This document shows, one piece after another, positions 1-10,825 of a stretch of 64,000 bases of DNA; within the stretch, counting starts at the first letter, position 1; each line of letters starts with the position of its first letter. Both the position numbers and the translations under genes were made by a program. Where the stretch lies: positions 35,821,005 to 35,885,004 of the forward strand of contig NC_074724.1 of the NCBI RefSeq assembly GCF_947242115.1. Reading direction: 5' to 3'. The notes beneath the pieces were generated by a model. That model was not told the origin of the DNA and made no database searches. It was given only the letters and a program-made list of their open reading frames with translations. The stretch is from Biomphalaria glabrata. Its lineage: Eukaryota > Mollusca > Gastropoda > Planorbidae.

Positions 1-702
1 AGTATTTAGTTTCACTTTTTTTGACATGTCAATTTTTTTTATTTTTTTTTTACAAGTTGAAGTTTTTACTATTGTTAAAAAAAAAATTATTCACCACCAT
101 TGTCAATAATGCGCATGCTTGTGCATTCTACAGAGAAATTATATATTAGATAGGGGAAGAGGAAAAATTAAAAAAAGGGAGGAAAAAAAAGGGGAAAATA
201 TTCAAGAAAAACAAGTATATATATATACACATATATATATATATAGATATATAGATACATATAAAATAACTTTCGGTACGACTCTAATTGGTACCTGTGA
301 CCAAAAAAAAATGCAACAGAGAAATTGTTTCTGAACAGAAACTCCCGATATACTGACTCTAGCAGACAGGATTTCCACCTTGATGATGAGGAAGTAGTTT
401 TCCAAATCTCAAGGGAGAAAATAAAAAATTGTCATTAAAAGGGAGACAACAAAAGAAACAATATAAATGTTTAAATGCCTATGTTCGCATAAGTGTGTAC
501 ACACATAGATGTGTATGCACGTTTGAGAGAAGTTAATATAAAGAACTAGGGTAATGTAGCAAAGCACAAAGGAAACAACCATAAGCAATGTAGACAAAGT
601 GGAAAAAAATGTGACTACGATGTTTAAAATGTTTTTATATCATTTAAGTCTCTACTTTCACTCTTTGATTGTTTCTATTTAATTATCTATTGTTGGCATT
701 CT
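1..702 (+). mobile_element. 3' UTR piece of Tx1/L1-like LINE (copy 0)
   Basis: This non-coding stretch matches the 3' UTR of the long LINE copy downstream (about 11630-12290). Shared landmarks are the ATTTAGTTTCA start, the TGCGCATGCTTGTGCA block near 110-125, and the CTCTAGCAGACAGG block near 356. The piece begins outside the window, so its 5' part is unknown. It stops at the loop of a hairpin, beyond which the next LINE copy runs on the opposite strand. The short open frames here are low-complexity shadows. Confidence 0.75.
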
Positions 703-768
703 CAACAATAGATAATTTAACAGAGACAATCAAAGAGTGAAAGTAGAGACTTAAATGATATAAAAACA
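630..768. repeat. 66-bp inverted repeat joining two LINE copies
   Basis: The left arm (630-695) and right arm (703-768) are reverse complements at about 63 of 66 positions, around a 7-base loop. The left arm is ordinary + strand LINE 3' UTR, matching about 12215-12285. The right arm is the same sequence on the other strand, and past it the DNA becomes a - strand LINE copy. This is therefore the junction of a tail-to-tail inverted pair. Confidence 0.85.
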
Positions 769-1377
769 TTAAGTCTCTATACTACTCTACAGTCACAGGG
801 TCAAGGCATGGCCTTCGTGGTTGTATACTGTCTTGAATTGTCTTAACCTTTGTCAATTTCAAGGGGCGATCACTGTTTGTTTTTTTTTTGGAGTACTAGC
901 TTTTCTAATTATATGGTTACAGGGTCTTTAAATATATAAAAAAGATAATTTGGGATATATATCTATACACACTCATACACACTCGCATACACATATATAT
1001 ATATATATATATTCCCTTTTCTTTAAGTTAATGGACAATCTTGGTATTTTTATTTAGCGCTATATTGTTTCACTTTGCGTTCAATAATTTTCTTAAAAAT
1101 GTGATCTAATAATGCTATAATCGATTGTTTATTATGGTAAACAATGTGTATGTAGGTATTCCAAATAAGGTTTCTATATTCCGATAAAATAATTACATTG
1201 ATGTCTCTTAGTTTTTTATTTATGGCTTGAGGTACTTTATTAAAGAAAATAGCAGTATTTACATTAGCACAGGTTTAATCTTCTAAAGTTTTTTTTTGCT
1301 TCCTCAACCAGCTCACATTCACTAAATAAGTGTTTCTCTGGGTTTTGGTTTTCTTTTTTACAAATTACATAAGTATA

Positions 1378-4300
1378 TTAGGACCCTGTTGTACTTGAGA
1401 GTCTTCCTTTTATTGGGGTGATCCCGAAGAGTAATCTGTAGGCCACTTCTCGTGCTTTGGGTGTTATGTATTTGTTGTGTAAATGCGTGAATGTGTCTAT
1501 CCAGTTGATTGGTTTAACCCCTAACTCCCTGACCCACATTATTCTAACTTCTAGGTTTTCTTTCAACTTGTCTCTGAGTATAATGTATATTGTTTTTGAG
1601 TCGTGGTGCGTTATGTTTTCATTGCTGGGTAGGTGTCTTGTGAGTGATCTGTAGAATGGATGTGTATGGTTACCAAAATGATGGGGTGTGTTGTTTTGAA
1701 TGGGGAGGAGTTTGTTTAGTCTAAGTCCAAAATAATATAATACTAAGGGGAAGTTATTGGGAGACTTTACTACTTTCCCTAAAAATTTTATTCTAAGCGT
1801 TTTGATTTTTGTGTGAATGTCTTGTAAGCCTATCCCTCCTTCTTTTTTGTCTTGTATGAGTGTTGTATGTTTTATGTTCCTTATTGTGTTTTTGAAAATA
1901 AAATTTCTGATAGTGGTATTGATGTTATTTATGAAATTAGGAGGAGGTTCTACTATATTGGCTAAGTAGATTATCTTCGGGATGACCAAGTTGTTTATTA
2001 ATATAGCTCTCCCAAATATGGTTGTCTCCATGTACTGAAACATTCTAATCACGTTCTTTGTGTGGGCCAGAATCTCCGCCCACTGTTCATGGCAATAGTG
2101 TGCTGGGTTGCTAGTCCACACGATGCCACATACTTTTATTTCTTTCTGTATTTTAAGGTTAAAGGGAATGTTGGGGGGGATTTCCCACCTACCTAGTCCC
2201 ATAATTGAGGATTTATTAATGTTTATTTTGGACCCGCTCGCCCTCCCAAATAATGTAAATTTCTCTATAATTTTAGCTATGTCTTTTTCTGAGGTGGGGA
2301 AAAGGGTGGTATCGTCGGCATAAGCCTTAATTTTGACTACGGGGGTTGTACCGGGGATTTTTATTCCTAAAATTTCTTTGTCTAACCTAATATTCTATAA
2401 CAGGGGTCTAGGCAAAGGGTGTATAAAAGGGGGGATAGGGGACAACTTTGCCTAACAGATCTTCTAATAGAGATCTTGCTGCTTAGTGTTTGATTTATTA
2501 TAAGTTGACTTGTGGCATCGGTGTAGACTAGCTTTATGTATGTTATCAAAGTCTTGTCTATGTCTGTCTTGTCTAGTATTTTGAATAAGTAGTCATGGTC
2601 AATTCTGTCGAAAGCTTTTTCTTGATCAATGGACATGAGGGCTGCTTTCAAGTCTTTGTCTTTACAGTAATATATGATGTCTCGTAAAAAGTGGTTCAGT
2701 TCGTCTATATTTTTTTCCGGGTTGCTACAGTACTGGTCTTGTCCTAGTAGGTTGGGTATAAGGGGCCTAACTCTTAAAAAAAAATCATTTTGGTCAGCAG
2801 TTTATAGTCAGCATTTAAAAGGGAAATGGGTCTAAAGTCACTAGGTGTTGTGTTGTTTTCAGGTTTTCTTGGTAATAGTGTGATGTATGCAAGATTAAAG
2901 TCTGTAGGCGTCTGTCCTGTTTCTAACATATCATTGTATAGTCTTAGTAGTAGGGGTCCTATTTGGGACAAAAAGGTTTTATAGAATTCATATGTCAAAC
3001 CGTCTGGGCCAGGGGATTTGTTATTTTGTGTTGTGTCTAAAGCAGCCCTCAGCTCCTCTAATGTAAAGGGTCTATTTGTCTTTTGTTTTTCTGATGGAGG
3101 TAATGTTTTACAGTGTTTTAGAAGTATGTTTTGTGCGTCTGTATCTGTTTGTTCTTCATTATACATGTTGACGAAATGTTTTGTAAAAATTTCTATTATT
3201 TTGTCACTCTCCTGTATTTTGTTTCCTTCTTTGTCTGTTATGTTAGTTATTATTCTATTTTTTGTGTATTTTGTTCTAGCGCCAAGTATAATTTGTATGG
3301 CCCTTCCGACATTTGGGTGTTTTTGCATCTGATTTCGGCTCCTCTATATTTGTGTTTGTATAACTCTTCAAGTTGTGTGGTTAGGTCTGTTTTTTTAATT
3401 TCATCCTGCGTTTGAGTAAGCAGATTTTTTATTCTGTTTTCTTCATTTACCCTCTTTGTTTGTTTGATTTTTGCTAAAATTTTAAATTGTTGTGTGATGG
3501 AATTTTTTATTGTCCACGTCTGGGTTAATTTGTATTCGTTTTCTATGTCTTGTGTTGTTGCTAGCAGGAATTGGTTTATTACTCTTTGGATTAGTGGGTC
3601 TTCCAAAAGGTTGTTGTTTAATTTCCAATGGGATTCTTTTGTTTTTTTTTTCTTTTTATTATTTTTTTTCCAAGTTCCAAAAGTACACCTTTATGGTCGG
3701 AGTAAAGTAGGGTTTCTCCTAAATGTGTCACACTAAGTATGTTGGTGTCCGTGGGTATGTAAAAACGGTCAATTCTGGTTTCAACCTGATATGACCTGTG
3801 TGTTAATGTAGTTTCCTTGCCATTCGGCTCTAATTTCCTATAAGCATCTACCAGGTGGAAATAGTTTACTATTTCACCCATGTAGTTGTGTGTTTCTGCT
3901 ACCGGCTGAGAGGGTGGATATTGTGTGTGTGTATTGTTTGTCTAGTTGTGCCTCTATTAAGTTCAAATCCCCTCCTATTATTAGTTGTTCTCCTATGTTT
4001 GTGGTTTGTAGTGTGTCATTGAGGTTTTGGAAAAACTCACGTTTTTCTCTCCCTCTCTGAGCGGGTGCGTAGATATTGACTAGCGTGTATTTCTGTTCTT
4101 GTGAAACTACTCTAAGTATTACTACCCTCCAATTGTTGTCGTTGTGAGTGTGTGTGATTTTGTATCTATCGGATGTTTGTAAGATGGCTACCCCCTTATA
4201 GTTTCTACCTAAGCTAAAATAACCTCCCATGAATCCCATGTGTGTTGTAGTTTGTTTTACTTGATATGTGGTAGAAGTATTTGTTTCTTGAAGGAAAATA

Positions 4301-4401
4301 AAATCCGGTTTATATTTTCTAGCGAGGTGTACTGTGTAGGCCTATTTATGTTTATTATTTAAGCTACGGATGTTAAGAGTTAAGATTTTAATGTCTGCCA
4401 T
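1378..4401 (-). pseudogene. LINE ORF2 (endonuclease-RT), decayed
   Basis: This is the ORF2 of copy 1, starting with the ATG at 4401 (ADIKILTLNIRS). The APE-type endonuclease can be read at about 3618-4400, with the GGDLNLI metal-site region and SDHKGV. The reverse transcriptase follows at about 2382-3606 (KSPGPDGLTYEFYKTF, FRPISLLNADYKLLTK, DQEKAFDRIDHDYLF), and the C-terminal domain at 1378-2202. The frame is cut by an early in-frame stop (KHK then TAG near residue 20) and several frameshifts, so only pieces stay open. At the C-tract where copy 2 is frameshifted (9674-9685), this copy keeps a 7-base tract and an open frame through MGLGRWEIPPNIPF. Confidence 0.8.
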
Positions 4402-4485
4402 GATTGCGTGATGATGTGTTGAGTGTATGTGGGTGTGTGTGATCATTTTATGAAATGTTTTTCATTAACCTGTTTTGTTGTTTAT

Positions 4486-5220
4486 TTACTGTATGGATGT
4501 GGGACTTCCCCCCTCGTCTATTACTAATTTAGTCGAGGAGTCGGAAGAATTCTCCTCGATCTCCCCCTCTTCTTCCCCTCTCTCTTCCTCCAACCGAGAA
4601 TCTTCATTCGTCCTCTCTGGCTGTTTGTCCCCGTTAGGGTCGTCTGAAGAGGAGGATAGCGTTCTTTTTCTTGTCAATTTTGTTGGGGAAGTTGGTGTTG
4701 AACTGTCCCCCATTGTTTTCATTTTTGTGTGTTTTTTTCTTGTCGATAGGATTTGTTGGGGAGAGATACCCACCTCTTGTATCTGTGTCTACTGTGTTGG
4801 CCACGGCTCCATCCCTTTTGTGGTTTCCCACCAAAGTAAACCCATCTCTCTCTAGCCATGTGTCCTTTTGCGTTTCATTTGGTGCGTTTTGTTTAGTACT
4901 TTTTCTACTGTTTCCTCCCCCCTCAGGACCGAGGCATAGATACCTTTAGCATTGTGCTCTTGTATTTTATTGGGGATTTTCCCCTTCCCTTTCAGGGTGG
5001 TCCTATTTGGACACTGATTTGACCAGTGTTGGTCTTGTCCACAATGCCAACATTGCTGTCTTCTCCCCGGAATGGTTTATAAGCACTTTATATACCCTGG
5101 GATCATCTACATACTTCAGGTGGATATAATGAGAAACTTCTGTCCCTTTCTTGATTTTAAACCAAGAGGCCCATTTGTCAGAATTACCCAACTTGACAGG
5201 CTCTACCTTGGAGCCGTAAC
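4486..5220 (-). pseudogene. LINE ORF1 C-terminal part with CCHC knuckle
   Basis: On the - strand this reads the end of an RRM-like ORF1 (KLGNSDKWASWFKIKKGTEV near 5110-5185). A zinc knuckle follows near 5010-5052, C-W-H-C-GQDQ-H-WSNQ-C (CX2CX4HX4C). The ORF1 ends in a charged, Glu/Ser-rich tail (TRKRTLSSSSDDPNGD; EEERGEEEGEIEENSSDSS) closing at 4486. The protein would bind the element's RNA, as in Tx1/L1-clade ORF1 proteins. A frameshift lies just before the knuckle: the frame of IHLKYVDDPRVYKVL runs into GEKTAMLALW rather than the cysteines. Confidence 0.7.
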
Positions 5221-5314
5221 CTTGTGACCTGATTACCTTAGCGATAGACAGCGCGGCGCTGCCACTTGCGTAACATTCTTCAAAAAGGGTCCTTCGATGG
5301 GAAGTTTTATCGAA

Positions 5315-5445
5315 TAGAATTTACTTCCTAGTCCAAACCTTCGACGGGGGATGGCAGGGGGCAGAGTATAAACCCGGGACCATCTTGAAGTTCGAACGAC
5401 AGTCCAGCACGCATACTGGACGACCAGGCTGCTATCGAAACTGAA
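5315..5445 (-). mobile_element. SINE family B copy
   Basis: On the - strand this reads a tRNA-like head (TGGTCGTCCAG...) with a B-box-like GGGTTTATAC, then the body shared with the copies near 44900, 53500 and 62400: a CCCCCGTCG-type block followed by TTTGGACTAGGAAGTAAA. It is worn, and lies where LINE copy 1 loses homology. Confidence 0.6.
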
Positions 5446-5518
5446 GCGATGCGCGTGGAATTATCTCTACCTCCTCAATCTGTCGACCTGTATGGCGACA
5501 TTCATGTACTACGCAAGA

Positions 5519-5615
5519 CAGCAGGGTTTCTGTCCAGGGCTTTTGCAAGAGAGGATTTGAGCCTCTCAAGCCCTCACTCTAATGGAGTTTGATGATGATG
5601 ATGATGATGACCTCC
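5519..5615 (+). repeat. Repeat family D copy ending in (GAT)n
   Basis: Shared words CAGGGTTTCTGTCCAGGGCT and GAGAGGATTTGAGCCTCTCA recur in inverse orientation near 38410-38535. Both copies end in a run of GAT triplets (5592-5609 here). A tailed retrosequence (SINE or LINE end) is likely. The family is not identified. Confidence 0.5.
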
Positions 5616-6813
5616 TCAATCAAAGGATGTCTGTATTATGATATGACTTCATTTTTTCACGCATTCTCATAATTTTCCTTTTTTTCAATTGGTTAGCTTT
5701 TCTTTTATATAATGAAACTTAGAAAATCGTTATAGTTGATATTTTGATATCGTCATTAGTGGCCCATAGCCTAAGGATAATATATAAATTAAAATTTTAA
5801 AAAATTATCTCCAAAATTAAGAACGCTATTAAAGAATGCCTAATTTTCCAATGATTAATTTTACGCCTTATTAAAAGTGTCCAATTTACCGGTGCTTAAA
5901 TTTCCGTGTGTCTAAATCACAGCGCGCCAAATTTACCGAGCGCCTAAACTACGGTGTCTAAGATTCCAGTGCCTAAACTTCATAGATTCTGAGTAAGGAG
6001 GTACGAATCCAGCATTTATGTCAAAATGTGCTGTCCAGTCCGGAGTCCAAACTAGCAAAAATCGCATAAAAATCGCAGGATGTACAGATAGTATATTAAT
6101 AAATATTACGTAGTACTAGTATATGGAAGAACATGTTAATTGGAGAAGAGGACCTAAATTTCCTATACAAAATTATACAGATGGGCAAAAAACACACATT
6201 TTGCGCTACCATCTTCTTCAGAGGAAAACTAAGAACTACAATCCATGTCGCAAAGTTGCATAAGCCAAAGATGAGGTGATTTCCCCTTAAACTATTGCTA
6301 TACCACTTGTATAACTTTTTGGATGTTATAAACATTACACAGGCCATAGTTACTTCTTCAGCGTTATTTATATTAAAGTTTGCAATGTCAGTAGTGATAT
6401 CAAATATGGTTCATTTTAAATTAATTATTCATATTAATAATTTCTTTGTTCGTTTTACAAGTGATTTAAGAAGGAAAACTAAAAATATATTTACTGATTG
6501 CTTCCCTTTTAGTATATTAGAAAACTGTGGGACAACTCAGTCATCCCTCGTAAAGTTTAAAGTAGTAAACATTTTACTTTGATAAAAGATAATATTTTAA
6601 ATAAAATGTAAAGTTTAATTTGTATTTATAAAATTTAAATATAATAAAAATAATTAAACAAAATTATAATAGAATCTTTATTTTTTTAAATATAAAAATT
6701 TAAAAATATTTTAATACAAAACACCGAAACTGAAACAAAAATTTGTACATACTTAAAATCAAAATCTTTAATTCCTTTCAAGATCATACTTTTAGGGATC
6801 ATTTCTAAAGGTA
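5616..6813. other. AT-rich spacer between head-to-head LINE copies
   Basis: No gene, tRNA or named repeat is visible. The sequence is AT-rich, with a diverged short internal repetition of the word CCTAAATTTCCG-type around 5830-5960. The open frames here (for example 6096-6347 - and 6295-6582 +) show no family likeness. Confidence 0.5.
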
Positions 6814-6814
6814 G

Positions 6815-7354
6815 TCAAATCAGTGTCCAAATAGGACCACCCTGAAAGGGAAGGGAAAAATCCCCGATAAAAAACCGGAGCACAATGCTAAAGGTACCTA
6901 TGCCTCGGTCCTGAGGGGGGAGGAAACAGTAGAAAAAAGTACTAAACAAAACGCACAAAATGAAACACAAAATGACACATGGCTAGAGAGAGATGGTTTT
7001 ATTTTGGTGGGTAACCACAAAAGGGATGGGGCCGTGGCCAACACAGTAGACACAGATACAAGAGGTGGGGATCTCTCCCCTACAAATCCTATCGATAAGA
7101 AAAAAACCCACAAAAAAATGAAAACGATGGGGGACAGTTCAACACCAACTTCCCCAACCAAATTGACAAGAAAAAGAACGCTATCCTCCTCCTCAGACGA
7201 CCCTAACGGGGACACACAGCTAGAGAGGACGAATGAAGATCCTCGGTTGGAGGAAGAGAGAGGGGAAGAAGAGGGGGAGATCGAGGGGAATTCTTCCGAC
7301 TCCTCGACTAAATTAGTAATAGACGAGGGGGGAAGCCCCACATCCATACAGTAA
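6815..7354 (+). pseudogene. LINE ORF1 C-terminal fragment, open but headless
   Basis: One frame is open from the truncation point to the TAA at 7352, about 179 codons. It begins in the second half of the CCHC knuckle (SNQCPNRTTLKGKGK), runs through GTYASVLRGEETVEK and the basic stretch PTKLTRKRTLSSSSDD, and ends in the acidic EEERGEEEGEIEGNSSDSS tail and SPTSIQ. The RRM part and start codon are missing. The tail agrees closely with copy 1 at 4486-4773, so both copies are recent. It ends 100 bases before ORF2. Confidence 0.7.
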
Positions 7355-7454
7355 ATAAACAACAAAACAGGTTAATGAAAAACATTTTATAAAATGACCA
7401 CAAACATTCATACACACCCACACTTATATACACACAACCCATCATCACGTATTC

Positions 7455-9722
7455 ATGGCAGACATTAAAATCTTAACTCTTAACATCCGTAGCTTAAATA
7501 ATAAACATAAATACATAGTACATCTCGCTAGAAAATATAAACCGGATTTTATTTTCCTTCAAGAAACAAATACTTCTACCACATATCAAGCAAAACAAAC
7601 TACAACACACTTGGGATTCATGGGAGGTTATTTTAGCTTAGGCAGAGACTATAAGGGGGTAGCCATCTTACAAACATCCGATAGATACAAAATCACACAC
7701 ACTCACAACGACAACAATGGGAGGGTAGTAATACTTAGAGTAGTTTCACAAGAACAGAAATACACACTAGTCAATATCTACGCACCCGCTCAGAGAGGGA
7801 GAGAAAAACGTGAGTTTTTCCAAAACCTCAATGACACACTACAAACCATAAACATAGGAGAACAACTAATAATAGGAGGGGATTTTAATTTTATAGAGGC
7901 ACAGTTAGACAAACAATACACACACACACAATATCCACCCTCTCAGCCGGTAGCAGAAACACACAACTACATGGGAGAAATAGTAAACTATTTCCACCTG
8001 GTAGATGCTTATAGAAAATTAGAACCGAATGGCAAGGAAACTACATTAAGACACAGATCCTACCAGGTTGAAACCAGAATTGACCGTTTTTACGCACCCA
8101 CGGACACCAACATACTTAGTGTGACACATTTAGGAGAAACCCTACATTACTCCGACCATAAAGGTGTACTTTTGGAACTTGGAAAAAAAATAATAAAAAG
8201 AAAAAAAACAAAAGAATCCCATTGGAAATTAAACAACAACCTTTTGGAAGACCCACTAATCCAAAGAGTAATAAACCAACTCCTGCTAGCAACAACACAA
8301 GACATAGAAAACGAATACAAATTAACCAAGACGTGGACATTAATTAAAAATTCCATCAAACAACAATTCAAAATTTTAGCAAGAATCAAACAAACAAAGA
8401 GGGTAAATGAAGAAAACAGAATAAAAAATCTGCTTACTCAAACGCAGGATGAAATTGAAAAAACAGACCTAACCACACAACTTGAAGAGTTATACAAACA
8501 CAAATATAGAGGAGCCGAAATCAGATGCAAAAACACCCAAATGTCGGAAGGGCCTAATAAATTATACTTGGCGCTAGAACAAAATACACAACAAAATAGA
8601 ATAATAAACAACATAACAGACAAAGAAGGAAACAAAATACAGGAGAGTGACAAAATTATAGAAATTTTTACAAAACACTTCGTCAACATGTATAATGAAG
8701 AACAAACAGATACAGACGCACAAAACATAATTCTAAAACACTGTAAAACATTACCTCCATCAGAAAAACAAAAGACAAATAGACCCTTTACATTAGAGGA
8801 GCTGAGGGCTGCTTTAGACACAACACAAAATAACAAATCCCCTGGCCCAGACGGTTTGACATATGAATTCTATAAAACCTTTTTCTCCCAAATAGGACCC
8901 CTACTACTAAGACTATACAATGATATGTTAGAAACAGGACAGACGCCTGCAGACTTTAATCTTGCATACATCACACTATTACCAAAAAAACCTGAAAACA
9001 ACACAACACCTAGTGACTTTAGACCCATTTCCCTTTTAAATGCTGACTATAAACTGCTGACCAAAATGATTTTTTTAAGAGTTAGGCCCCTTATACCCCA
9101 CCTACTAGGACAAGACCAGTACTGTAGCAACCCGGAAAAAAATATAGACGAACTGAACCACTTTCTACGAGACATCATATATTACTGTAAAGACAAAGAC
9201 TTGAAAGCAGCCCTCATGTCCATTGATCAAGAAAAAGCTTTCGACAGAATTGACCATGACTACTTATTCAAAATACTAGACAAGACTGACATAGACAAGA
9301 CTTTGATAACATACATAAAGCTAGTCTACACCGATGCCACAAGTCAACTAATAATAAATCAAACACTAAGCACCAAGATTTCTATTAGAAGATCTGTTAG
9401 GCAAGGTTGTCCCCTATCCCCCTTTTTATACACCCTTTGCCTAGAACCCCTGTTAGAGAATATTAGGTTAGACAAAGAAATTTTAGGAATAAAAATCCCC
9501 GGTACAACCCCCGTAGTAAAAATTAAGGCTTATGCCGACGATACCACCCTTTTCCCCACCTCAGAAAAAGACATAGCTAAAATTATAGAGAAATTTACAT
9601 TATTTGGGAGGGCGAGCGGGTCCAAAATAAACATTAATAAATCCTCAATTATGGGACTAGGTAGGTGGGAAATCCCCCCCCCCCCAACATTCCCTTTAAC
9701 CTTAAAATACAGAAAGAAATAA
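7455..9722 (+). CDS. LINE ORF2 first part: APE endonuclease and reverse transcriptase
   Basis: This 755-codon frame starts at ATG 7455 (MADIKILTLNIRSLNNKHK). Residues 1 to about 240 form an APE-like endonuclease with LNIRSLN, FLQETN (catalytic Glu), VNIYAPAQ, IGGDFNFIE (Asp/Asn), RIDRFYAP and SDHKGV. It nicks the target DNA. Residues about 440-730 form the RT, with KSPGPDGLTYEFYKTF, FRPISLLNADYKLLTK, IDQEKAFDRIDHDYLF, SVRQGCPLSPFLY and the catalytic AYADDTTLF near residue 690. The FRPISLLNADYKLL form is typical of the Tx1/L1 group. The true frame ends at a run of 12 C (9674-9685). Copy 1 has 7 there, and the 5-base gain throws reading off to a stop at 9722. All visible catalytic motifs are otherwise present. 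Confidence 0.85.
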   Translation: MADIKILTLNIRSLNNKHKYIVHLARKYKPDFIFLQETNTSTTYQAKQTTTHLGFMGGYFSLGRDYKGVAILQTSDRYKITHTHNDNNGRVVILRVVSQEQKYTLVNIYAPAQRGREKREFFQNLNDTLQTINIGEQLIIGGDFNFIEAQLDKQYTHTQYPPSQPVAETHNYMGEIVNYFHLVDAYRKLEPNGKETTLRHRSYQVETRIDRFYAPTDTNILSVTHLGETLHYSDHKGVLLELGKKIIKRKKTKESHWKLNNNLLEDPLIQRVINQLLLATTQDIENEYKLTKTWTLIKNSIKQQFKILARIKQTKRVNEENRIKNLLTQTQDEIEKTDLTTQLEELYKHKYRGAEIRCKNTQMSEGPNKLYLALEQNTQQNRIINNITDKEGNKIQESDKIIEIFTKHFVNMYNEEQTDTDAQNIILKHCKTLPPSEKQKTNRPFTLEELRAALDTTQNNKSPGPDGLTYEFYKTFFSQIGPLLLRLYNDMLETGQTPADFNLAYITLLPKKPENNTTPSDFRPISLLNADYKLLTKMIFLRVRPLIPHLLGQDQYCSNPEKNIDELNHFLRDIIYYCKDKDLKAALMSIDQEKAFDRIDHDYLFKILDKTDIDKTLITYIKLVYTDATSQLIINQTLSTKISIRRSVRQGCPLSPFLYTLCLEPLLENIRLDKEILGIKIPGTTPVVKIKAYADDTTLFPTSEKDIAKIIEKFTLFGRASGSKININKSSIMGLGRWEIPPPPTFPLTLKYRKK

Positions 9723-10825
9723 AAGTATGTGGCATCGTGTGGACTAGCAACCCAGCACACTATTGCCGTGAACAGTGGGCGGAGATTCTGGCCCACACAA
9801 AGAACGTGATTAGAATGTTTCAGTACATGGCGACAACCATATTTGGGAGAGCTATATTAATAAACAACTTGGTCATCCCGAAGATAATCTACTTAGCAAA
9901 TATAGTAGAACCTCCTCCTAATTTCATAAACAACATCAATACCACTATCAGAAATTTTATTTTCAAAAACACAATAAGGAACATAAAACACACAACACTC
10001 ATACAAGACAAAAAAGAAGGAGGTATAGGCTTACAAGACATTCACACAAAAATCAAAACGCTTAGAATAAAATTTGTAGGGAAAGTAGTAAGGACTCCCA
10101 ATAACTTCCCCTTAGTATTATATTATTTTGGACTTAGACTAAACAAACTCCTCCCCATTCAAAACAACACACCCCATCATTTTGGTAACCATACACATCC
10201 ATTCTATAGATCACTCACAAGACACCTACCCAGCAATGAAAACATAACACACCACGACTCAAAAACAATATACACTATACTCAGAGACAAGTTGAAAGAA
10301 AACCTAGAAGTTAGAATAAAGTGGGTCAGGGAGTTAGGGGTTAAACCAACCAACTGGACAGACACATTCACGCATTTACACAACAAATACATAACACCCA
10401 AAGCACGAGAAGTGGCCTACAGATTACTCTTCGGGATGACCCCAATAAAAGGAAGACTTTCAACTACAACAGGGTCCAAATATACCTGTGCAATTTGTAA
10501 AAAAGAAAACCAAAACCCAGAGAAACACTTATTTAGTGAATGTGAGCTGGTTGAGGAAGCAAAAAAAACTTTAGAAGATATTATTGACGCAAACAGTCAA
10601 ACCTGTGCAAATGTAAATACTGCTATTTTCTTTAACAAAGTACCTAAAGCCATAAATAAAAAACTAAGAGACATCAATGTAATTATTTTATCAGAATATA
10701 GAAACCTTATTTGGAATACCTACTTACAAATTGTCTACCATAATAAACAATATGCTAAAGTATTATTAGATCACATTTTTAAGAAAATTATTGAACGCAA
10801 AGTGAAACAATATAGCGCTACATAA
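9665..10825 (+). CDS. LINE ORF2 second part: RT thumb and C-terminal zinc motif
   Basis: This is the continuation of ORF2 in another frame, open to the TAA at 10823. It reads NIPFNLKIQKEIKVCGIVW, then FGRAILINNLVIPKIIYL (the RT thumb region of L1/Tx1 proteins), KKEGGIGLQDIHTK, and a Cys/His motif C-AIC-KKENQNPE-KHLFSEC (CX2CX8HX4C) near the end. It closes with FKKIIERKVKQYSAT. Copies 1 and 3 keep colinear sequence, which shows the family's normal ORF2 is about 1120 residues. The split is the C-tract frameshift described for the first part. Confidence 0.8.
   Translation: MGNPPPPNIPFNLKIQKEIKVCGIVWTSNPAHYCREQWAEILAHTKNVIRMFQYMATTIFGRAILINNLVIPKIIYLANIVEPPPNFINNINTTIRNFIFKNTIRNIKHTTLIQDKKEGGIGLQDIHTKIKTLRIKFVGKVVRTPNNFPLVLYYFGLRLNKLLPIQNNTPHHFGNHTHPFYRSLTRHLPSNENITHHDSKTIYTILRDKLKENLEVRIKWVRELGVKPTNWTDTFTHLHNKYITPKAREVAYRLLFGMTPIKGRLSTTTGSKYTCAICKKENQNPEKHLFSECELVEEAKKTLEDIIDANSQTCANVNTAIFFNKVPKAINKKLRDINVIILSEYRNLIWNTYLQIVYHNKQYAKVLLDHIFKKIIERKVKQYSAT

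Larger units (their letters stand above)
703..5228 (-). mobile_element. Tx1/L1-like LINE, inverted copy 1, 5'-truncated
   Basis: This - strand non-LTR retrotransposon runs from the ORF1 region near 5228, through ORF2 (about 4401 to below 1378), into a shortened 3' UTR ending at the hairpin. It matches the + strand copy at 6814-12918 along most of its length. The 5' end is missing: homology to the ORF1 of the third copy (14885-15300) fades just above 5220, where anonymous sequence and a SINE begin. Part of the 3' UTR, equivalent to about 11100-12215 of copy 2, is absent. Stops and frameshifts in both ORFs make it inactive. Confidence 0.85.

Noticed and set aside
3464-3736. Forward-strand frames inside LINE copy 1
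   Set aside because: They are antisense shadows of ORF2, and equivalent shadows occur in copy 2 (8116-8389).
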